A stretch of 64,000 nucleotides of DNA from Kordia aestuariivivens (GTDB lineage Bacteria; Bacteroidota; Bacteroidia; Flavobacteriales; Flavobacteriaceae): positions 159,363 through 223,362 of the forward strand of contig NZ_JACGWS010000011.1 in assembly GCF_014397005.1 (NCBI RefSeq), given 5' to 3'. Each line of letters begins with the position of its first letter. Position 1 is the first letter of the stretch. Shown here piece after piece: positions 52,801 through 62,100 of this stretch. The translations under genes and the position numbers were made by a program. The notes under the pieces are model-generated. The model ran no database searches and was not told the origin of the DNA. It was given only the letters and a program-made list of their open reading frames with translations.

Positions 52801-53164
52801 CATGACGTTCTATGACTTTTATAATTGCTTTTTCAAAGTTTAGCGCATCAAAATCATTTGCAATTATGAATTGATTTGGCATGTTGTACGTCACAGATTC
52901 TTCTGCCGTTTGACATGCCAACCATAAACGCAATTGTGCATTGGAAAGCGCATAATTTTCAGCAATTGCAACAGGTTTGATTTGTTGTTTTTCGCTTGGC
53001 GCAGCATATTCTTTCAGAAAAGAAACAATGGCAACTTTGTTATCTCTGATTTTTTCAATCAGCTGTGCATTGATTTCTTCCTGATCGAAGTTGAGTTTTA
53101 AATTCTCGCCTTCCAGATAGATGTCTATGTTGTTATTTCTTAATTCTTGTATTAAATCTAGCAT
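49805..53164 (-). CDS. NRPS TubC-C-A-T, predicted aromatic residue
   Basis: A 1119-residue synthetase with a TubC docking domain (1-52), C (about 70-500), A (about 525-1010; YTSGSTGQPKG, YGPTETS) and T (about 1030-1100; LGGHS). The C motif is HHIVSDN (202-208), with Asn in place of the final Gly; the catalytic His is kept. Pocket residues read by eye are D-A-S-T-I-A-A-I-C-K, close to Phe/Tyr codes. It begins ten bases after the stop of the large upstream NRPS, and the docking domain presumably recognises that protein's C-terminus. Confidence 0.92.
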   Translation of the reverse strand: MLDLIQELRNNNIDIYLEGENLKLNFDQEEINAQLIEKIRDNKVAIVSFLKEYAAPSEKQQIKPVAIAENYALSNAQLRLWLACQTAEESVTYNMPNQFIIANDFDALNFEKAIIKVIERHEILRTVFKVNEALDVRQYILNTVNFQLDVKDFSENSNAAAIANTYVQSDYYKPFNFSEGPLLRAGLYKLADRKYMVYYNMHHIVSDNLSMGILLNDTMAFYQALQTQSEAALPTLNIQYKDYAAWQIEQLESSEYDAHKTYWTNKFNTQIPPLNLPSQKNRPLLKTYNGKAIKTYIAPAQISTLKAFATANKGSVFMGLLAAWKVLLYRYTGETDIAVGNIIAGRDHEDLENQIGFYINILILRNEIDPALNFTEVFNTIKENTLQDYEHQMYPFDALVSELNMQRDRSRSPLADIHINYYKEDDQKSVGLSHDTITEEGTTFVKSDIELHFVEHGDYIELVVNYNEDVYEASMMKKLIQHYKNLLNNVLENPFGGINTVSYFTKVEIEEQIHTFNNTFKTYEADKTMLDIFHECVEKYPETTALACEESTLSYRELDEKSNQFARLLSEAKGIQKGDIVGVHVQRDEQCIIVVLGILKVGAIYLPIDTTSPKERKEYIIKDANVKLLIVSEETTAFEETPSYIFGRNTVLSAYSKTYTSNVQVEDIAYIIYTSGSTGQPKGTLITHGGICNTIQAQIEAFDIKGNQYKCLQFASFSFDASVSETFLSLLSGGTLYVATETLRVDPAKLENYNVVHGIEVMTLPPSYFKMMNIESFNAVKVLITAGEAAAVLHAKAYVEAGGTFYNAYGPTETSICATIFKLDASNMSNNNTNVPIGTPIANAQTYILDANDQLLPKGAIGEICVSGKGLAKGYLNRDALTEERFTTHPFITGEKIYKTGDLGYYLSDGNIVFIGRKDDQVKIRGYRIELGEIEAVLKTVTGIQHAAVLVKENIGNTKQLVAYIVADASVNSQQVQNTLVKHLPAYMIPKIYVALDEMPINKNGKIDKKQLPEPQEAALNTTAYIAPTTETEKVLFNIWEELLGISKIGIHDNFFELGGHSLLAVKLAFTLTKYYEIVIDRDMIFQFPTIDMQAKYLDIKIKDTINKDEIVDDEVLYL

Positions 53165-53174
53165 GGTCTAATGG

Positions 53175-56100
53175 TTAGATAGTGATCGTATTTTTCTTTT
53201 CTTCACGATTTTTGGTATTCGATAATTCTATCGCGATGTAAATGATGTTTCCAAGTTCTTTGATTGTTGGTCTGGCAAAGAAATCTGTGATTTTAATTTT
53301 TACGCTAAAAGCCGTTTGAATTTTCATGATGAGATTGATCACTGATAATGAATCGCCACCTAATTCAAAGAAATTGTCTTGCGTTCCGATGCGTTCTATT
53401 TTGAATAGTTCTTGCCACATGGTAACTAACGTTTCTTCTACTTCAGTTGAAGGCGCTACATATTGTTGCGATGGATATAAGCTTTCATCTGGCAATGGCA
53501 ATGCTTTTTTATTGACTTTACTATTTTCAGATAATGGCAATTCATCCATAAATACATATACCGCAGGAATCATATACTCTGGCAGTTTGTCTTGCAATGC
53601 TTCTTGCAACATTTTTTTGTTGATTTCTTCGGAAGTTCTAACGACATAAGCAATGAGTTGTTTGTAACCATTTGCATTGTCTCTGGCTATTACGACAGAT
53701 TGTTGCACGATTTCTTCTTCGTTGAGCGCAGATTCTATTTCTCCAAGCTCAATACGATATCCTCTAATTTTTACTTGATCGTCTTTTCTTCCTATAAATT
53801 CAATGTTTCCATCTGGCAACAAGCGTGCTAAATCGCCCGTTTTGTATACGCGTTCGTTTGCTATAAACGGGTGACTTACAAATTTTTCTTCGGATAGTTC
53901 CGGACGGTTTAAGTAGCCAACTCCAACACCAATTCCACCAATGTATAATTCGCCTGCAACGCCAACTGGTACTAATTTCATGTGCTTGTCTAACACATAC
54001 ATTGTAGTGTTTTGAATAGGTTTTCCTATTGGTGTAGCGTTTAGTCCTCTGTAATTGAATTCAGGATATGGACTGAATACAGAAGCATCAATCGATGTTT
54101 CTGTGGTTCCGTAACAATTGAATAGTGTCAATGTATCTGAAAATCGATCTACCAATTCTTTGAATTCATTTACACTTACCGTATCAGAACCAACAATTAA
54201 AGTTTTTAAATATGGTAATTTAAGTTGATTTTCATAGACATAATTCATTAATGGAAAGATGATTCCTGGCGTAAATTCATAGAATGTTACTTGATGTTTT
54301 TGTAATAGGTCATAAATCGTAATTGGGTCGTATGAATCATTTTCAGAAACTACTAAGGTTGCACCAAGCATTAGCGATCTACAGAAATCTGCCGAGAATA
54401 AATCGAACGTGAAATTCGCCATTTGTAATACATTCGTAGTTCCATCAATTCCGTATAAATCTTTCCATGTATGCGTTCTATCTAATAAAGATTCATGATT
54501 TATAATTACACCTTTTGGCATTCCTGTTGTTCCAGATGTGTAAATGATGTATACATTTTGTTGTAAATCAATTTGTGTGTTTAATGCGCTTACTGACTCG
54601 TTTGCAATCGTTTCTGAATCTGCAAATATTAGCTGTGGAATTTCTACTAATTTTTGGAATGTACTGTCAAATTTTTCTTGTGTCAACACTATGGAAGCTT
54701 CCACATCTTTTAGAATGTATTCAATTCGTTGTTTCGGATAGGAAGCGTCAATTGGCACATATACTGCGCCAGTTTTCATGACCGCAAGTATCGAAATAAT
54801 TAAATGTGTAGAACGTTCTATACAGATTGGAACGTGTGTTCCTGTTGTGATTCCTTGTTTGACAAGATGGTTTGCTAGTTGATTTGACTTTTCTTCTAAT
54901 GCTGCAAACGTCAATTGTTCATCTCCGTATGCTAATGCAATTGCGTTTGGCGTTTTTTCAACATGATCCGTAAATAAATCTAATAACGATTTGTCTTTTG
55001 GTGTGCTCACTGCTGGCGCATTGAATACGTTTAGCAATTCGTCATTTTCCACTTCATTTAAGTATTCAACATATTGTAATTGTTGTGTTGGTTGCGCAAT
55101 GAATGTTTCTATTACATTTTGCAGGTGTACAATTACTTTTTTCAGTGATTCCGTATTGTAACGTTTTTTGTTGTATTCAAAATCAACTTTTAAAGTATTG
55201 TTTATGGATGTTACAATGACACTAAAATCGTAGTTCATTTGTTCGTGAACATCTATTGATTCTAACGAAAGTGATGTTTTGTTTTCTGCTTTTTCACCAA
55301 CCAGTTCTTCGTCTAGTAATTCTTGAATCGGGAAGTTTTCAAATACCATTACATGGTCTATTAATGACATTCCCAATTCGCTTTGACCTTGTACCGTAGC
55401 CAAACTTAAATAGTGATGTGGTAACGATTGAATTGCGTTGTTTTGCGCTTTTTTCAACACAGTACTCAACGTATCTTTTCCTTCGTATTTGATACGCACA
55501 GGAATGGTATTGATAAATAAGCCAACCATGGTTTCTACGCCTTCTAAATCGGCTGGTCTTCCAGAAACTACAGAACCAAATACAACATCTTGTGTATTGT
55601 TGTATTTAGATAATAAATAGCCCCAAGCAACTTCCATGAAGGTATTTTGTGTTACACCTAAGTCATTACAAACCGTTGTTAAGTTGGTATATTTTTCCCC
55701 AGTTATTTCAATGGTTTCAATTCCGTGTTCGTACACATCTTCAACACTATCAAGGTATTTATATGGTGCTTCTGCTACTTCTGAATATGCTGCTAAGTAA
55801 TTTTTCCAAAAAGAAAGCGTTTCGTCTCTGTCAATTGCGTTTAACCATTTGATGTAGTGTCCATATGATTTTACATCTGGTAAGTTATGCGTAGTTTGTG
55901 TACTGTTTGCTTGTAATATTTTGTAGAAATCGTTGATTAGAATACTGTTACACCAACCATCCATTAAAATATGGTGATGACTCCAAATAAATTCAAATTC
56001 ATCATTTCCAAGTTCTATCAACATCAAACGCATTTGAGAAGCATCATCAAGTTTGAAGCCTTTTTGTCCGTCATTCTTTTTGAATGATTGGATTTGTGCT

Positions 56101-59100
56101 TCTGTATTTGTAGCTGCGTTTAGTTGTACGTTTTTAAAGTTACTCGGAATGTCTTTACGAACTATTTGCAATAGTTTTCCTGTTTGCGCATGGTTTATAA
56201 ATCCTGTTCGTAAGATTGAATAACGTTCTACTAAAGTATCATATGCTAGTTTTACTGCTTCTGGCGTGAGTCCTTTTGATTTTATTCGATACGATACTTG
56301 TACGAAGTATAACATTGGATCTTCCGAAACCAACCAGTGATAATACATTCCTTGTTGTGAAGGCGATAGTTCGTAGATATCTTCTACATTTCCTTGTCCT
56401 GTATTACTGAGTTGTTGAATTTCTTCAAACGCAACTTCTTGGTATGTTAAATCTGATGATGTTACGTATTGTTCTGTACTTTCTGTCAACGCTTCTATAA
56501 GCTGTGAGAGCTGTTTTTCATACGCAAGTGTCAGTTGCGCAATTGTATTTTTTTCAAATAAACGGCTGTCGTATACTACAGATAGTTGTAATTTTCCAGA
56601 AACGATCATTCCAGAAATACTAATACTAGTTTCGTCTGTATTGTGCTTGCTTACTGTTTCTCCGATATATTCCGCACCGTATTCAAACATGGTTTCTTCT
56701 GCATTGTTTCCAACAGTATCACCAAAATCACCTAAATAATTAAATTTGATGGTTGGCGTTAATTCCTGATCAAAACCTTTGCCTAGATATTTAATAATTC
56801 CGTAGTCAATTCCTTTGTTTGGAATACTGCGCAAATTGTCTTTGATCTGAATTAAACTTTGCAGCATTTCTCCCGATTCCGAAACTTCTAGTATATGTGG
56901 ATAGAGTGATGTGAACCATCCAATAGTTCTACTGACATCAATTCCGTTGATCACATCTTCTCTACCGTGACCTTCCATCATCAGTACCGTTTTGTTAACA
57001 TTGAATACTTCGTTAATTGCCAATCCTAAACTTGTGAGCAATACATCGGTGATTTCTGTATGATAGACATCGTGAATTTGCGTTTGAATTTTCTCAGTTA
57101 GTATACTTCCCAATTCAAATGATATACTTTGATCGTTTCTTTCTTCAGCAATGTTATTTGTGTTATCCGTTGGAAATGCTGGAATGTTTTCTTGTACTAT
57201 ATTTTCCCAGTATTGTTTCGGTTTACGAATTTGTTTTTGATTTGCATATTCATTTAATTGAATTGCCCATTGTTGGAAAGCATCCGTTTTACTAGGCAAT
57301 AGTATTGAAGTTCCTGTTTCTTGTTGTTGATATAACGATGCTAAATCTTCCAATAGGATTCTCCATGAAACTCCATCAATAACTAAATGATGACAGATGA
57401 GTGCCAAACGATCGCCATCTGACATTTTAAAAATTGCTGCAATGAATAATGGTCCGCTTTCAAGATTGAATCCAGCTTGTAATTCATTACAAATATCTCC
57501 CATTTTAGTGACAGCATCTTCTGTATTTGTAAAGTCATGCGTTTGCAGTTGGAAGTTATCACCTGTGAATTTTTCATTGTATTGTGTCCAACCAGAAACT
57601 TCTTGTTTGTATACCATTCGTAATGCATCATGATGTTTTACCAATGCTTGCAAACTGTTTTTTAAATGATTTTTATCAATTGTTTTTTGACTTCTTAATA
57701 CAACCGATTGATTGTAATGTGCAGGTGCTTTTATGTGTTCGTTATTAAATAAGTACTGTTGTACTGGCGTTAATTGTACGTTTCCACTAACTTCTGCTTG
57801 GTTTGAAGTTGTTGTTTTTTCTTTGATGAGCAACGCCATTTTTTCTAAAATTGGTGTTGATAAAATGTCTGCAACACTTAATACAAATCCTTTTTGACGC
57901 AGCCTGCTCACAATTTGAATTGATTTGATCGAATCGCCTCCTAAGTTGTAAAAGTTATCTTGAATACTGTAAATAGTTCTTTTCAAAATTGCTTCCATGA
58001 CTTCTACTAACAGTTTTTCTTCTGTTGTTTTTGGTGGAATTATTTCTTGTTTCGCTTCTGATGCTTCTGTTGGATTTGGCAATGCTTTGTAATCTACTTT
58101 TCCATTTTCTGTAAATGGAATACTTTCCAATGCTACATACATATTTGGAATCATGTAATCTGGCAATTTCATCGCAATTGCATTCCGAATTTCTGTTTGA
58201 TTGATAGCTTGGTCCGCTACTATATACGCAATGAGTTGTTGTACATTTTCCGCATCTTTTTGAACCGTAACAATTGCTTGTTGTATGGTTTTTAATTCGC
58301 TAATGACAGCTTCTATTTCACCTAATTCTACACGATATCCACGAATTTTAACTTGGTTTCCTTTACGACCCATGAATTCTACGTTTCCATCAAAATTCCA
58401 TCGTGCTATATCGCCCGTTTGGTATATTTTTTTACCCGCTTTAAATGGATGGTCAATAAATTTTTCTTCTTGCGTTCCCAAAAGATTCCAATACCCTGGA
58501 GAAACACCATCACCATCAATGAACAATTCACCCGTAACACCAATTGGTGTGATGTGTTGATGTTCGTCCAGAATATAGATTCCTGTGTTTGAGAATGGTT
58601 TCCCAATAGGAATATTTAGATATTCAGTGTCAAGATTTACTTTATGTAATAGTTTTCCAATGGTTGTTTCTGTCGGTCCGTAATGATTAAATACTTCCGT
58701 TGTTGTGTTTGCTGCTTTTACTTTCGTCAACGCTTCATTTGTCAACATTTCTCCTCCAAAAATGATTGCTTTTTTCGGGATTATATAGTTTTCATCTCTA
58801 TGCAATGACAACCAATAGGAAGGTACAATTTTGATGTAATCAATGGAATTATCTTCAAAATAATGATGCAACTTGTACACATCCATTAAGTTTTCTTTAG
58901 CGAATACATGCAATGTTCCACCCGTTGCCAATGCACCAAATAAGATCGTATTTCCTAAATCGGATGATAATGTAGAGAGCAAAGCAAAATTACTTTGTGT
59001 GGCTATGTTTATAGATTGTGTTAATCCTGCAACATAATCTGCAATGTTTTTATGCGAAATGGTTACACCTTTTGGAACACCTGTTGATCCTGATGTGTAT

Positions 59101-62100
59101 ATCATGTATACTAATTTTTCAGCTTTCGCTAGATGTACCTCTGAAACGTTTGTTGCGTTGATAGCATTGAAATCATATACTGGAATGTTCGCATTTTCCG
59201 TTGTCAGCAATTCGCTATTGTCTGTTAAGACAGCTTTCATGTTTGAGTTTTCAAAGATGTATTGTCTGCGTGCTACTGGATGTTTTACATCAAGCGGTAC
59301 ATACGTTGCACCAGCTTTTAGGATTCCAAGAATAGACGTGATATACTTTTCACTGATTCCCGCGTAGATTCCAACAAAATCACCTGAATTGATTCCTTTT
59401 TCTAATAAGAAATTTGCGTATCCATTAGAAGCTTCATCAAGCTGTTTGTATGTTAGTTTTGTATTTTCAAAGATGATCGCTTCTGCATTTGGCGCGTTTT
59501 GTACATGATTGTTAAACTGGTCAATGATTGTTTCCTGCGCGTTGTACGGAACTGAGTTCGTTCCCAAGACATTGGTTAAATACTGCTTTTCATCATCCAA
59601 TACATAATCAACTGAACTTACAGTAGCATTTTCATCTTCTAATGATTTTTCTAGCAACGTATAGAAATGGCGCAACCAAGATTTCATTAATTCATGATCG
59701 TAAATATCAGTATTGTAACTCAATACGATTTCGACTTTATCGCCAATTTCCGTGAAGTTTAGTACAATGTCAAACTTTACCATTCCCGAACCGTAATCTT
59801 CTACTTGGAACGGCACAAAGTCTTCCGAATTTCCTTCAACCGTTCCGTTATGGTTGATTAGAATGTCAAATAATGGACTTCTGCTTACATCGCGTTGTAC
59901 ATCTAATTCTTCCAATAATTTGTCCAACGGATACATTTGATGTTTCAACGCTTCCAACGTATTGTCTTTGATTTGATCGTAGCATGCTGAAAATGTGTTT
60001 TCTGGATTCAGTTTGTTTCGCAATGGCAACGTGTTTACGTAGAAACCTATTTGATCTTGTAAATCTGCGTGATCTCTTCCAGCTACTGGATTTCCAACAA
60101 TGATATCTTTTTGACCTGAATAACGATAGAGTAAAATATTAGTTGCCGTTAGTAATCCTGTGAATAAACTTCCTCCTTTTGTATTGGCAAAGTCACGAAG
60201 TTGTTGTGTGATTTTGTCTGAAAGAAAAATACGTTGCGAATGTCCGCTATACGTTTTTAGTTGTGGTCTGCGACGGAAACTTGGTAAATTAACCAATGGC
60301 AATTCGCTAGCTAATTGTGACAACCAATAGGTTTTGTGAGCTTCGTATTTTTCACTGTATAATTGATTTTGTTGCCAAGCTGTATAGTCTTTGTATTGAA
60401 TATTTAATGGCTTGTCTTCTGTTATCGTATTATTTTCGAATGCTTCATAGTAACGTATAACATCTCTTGACAAAATTTCAATAGACCAACCATCACTTAT
60501 GATATGATGCATGTTGTAATAAAACACATATGTTTCTTCTGATTGTTTCAGCAATGCAGCTCTTAGTAATGGTCCTTTTTCTAAATCGAATGCTGTGTAA
60601 GCATCTTTTGAAGTGTATGCCTCTATTTGATTTGAAGCATCTTTTTCAGCACTGAAATCTTTGTAATCTAATGTAAAATTGATTTCTTCAGGCGCTACAA
60701 TGTATTGACGCACTTCGCCAGCATCAGATACTTTGAATAGTGTTCGTAATGATTCGTGTTTTGCAATCGTTGTATCAATTGCCTTTTTGAAATTCTCAAC
60801 TGAATATGAACCTGTGAGTGTTACTTTGTTTGGCATGTTGTACGCAACCAGACCATCTTCTATTTGACTCGTAAGCCATAAACGTAATTGTGCGTTTGAC
60901 AACGGATAGTTTTCCGCTGCTTCGATTGTTTTTATTTTTTCATACGCTTCTTCACTTGATTTTGCAAGTAAAGCAGCATGGTCTTGTAATTTTGGATGAT
61001 CGAAAATGTCTTTGATCGCAATACGTTTTTGGAATATTTTGTTGTATTGTGCTATTAGTTTTACAGCATTGATACTGTTTCCGCCTAAGTCGAAAAAATC
61101 ATGTTGCAAGCCTATTTTTTTAGTTCCTAGTACAGATTCCCAAAGCGATGCTAATTTTTTCTCTACTTCCGTAACTGGTTCGATATAGTTATTTTGATTG
61201 TAACTGTTACCATCTGGAGAAGGAAGTGCTTTTGTATTAATTTTTCCCGTATGATTTAATGGCATTTCTTCTAGAATGATAAATATTCTAGGAACCATAT
61301 AATCTGGAAGTTGTTCTTTGAGTGTTTTTTGAACTTTACGTTCGTCTAAATCACCATTTGGAACTACATACGCAATGAGTTCTTTGTTTTCGTTTTCATT
61401 GTGAACGATTACTGTTGATTGTTTTACAACTGGTAATTTGTCTAACGCTGCTATGATTTCATCCAATTCAATACGATGTCCTCTTATTTTAACTTGACTG
61501 TCCTTTCTTCCCAAGAAGTCTATGTTTCCATCTGCTAGCCATTTTCCAACATCGCCTGTTTTATACATGAACTTGCCTTTGCCATTGTTCACTCCTGTAA
61601 ATGACCAAAGTGTGTATTTCTGGTTCCCATCGGTGCTTTTTACATAGTAATCCATGCTTCTAACTGCCAAGTCGCCACCACCAAGTTGTTGTAATAACGT
61701 TAAGAGTTGGTATTTGTCTTGAGCCACTGATTGACCCTTTGTGATGTAATGATCTTCTTCTGTATACACAATTCGATCTTCATGATCGCCATCATCAAAT
61801 GGGATGATCGGTAACAAAGCCTGTACACAGAATTTTCCATCTGATTTCAACGTATCAAACATACTCTCCAACACACGTTTGGGGTATTCCAATCGGTCTA
61901 ACACCAAGGTCATAAATGTAATATCAAACTGATCCTTGGTAAAGCCTGTCGATATCTTAAAATCTTCTGGAGATAAATCTACGCGCGACATTACCACTCC
62001 ATAATCCTTGTGTGATTGGTTGTGTACAAAGTATGGATTGGCGTCTATTCCAAAGACATTTGCGCCCATATCCGATAAAATATCTAACAGTTCTCCATTT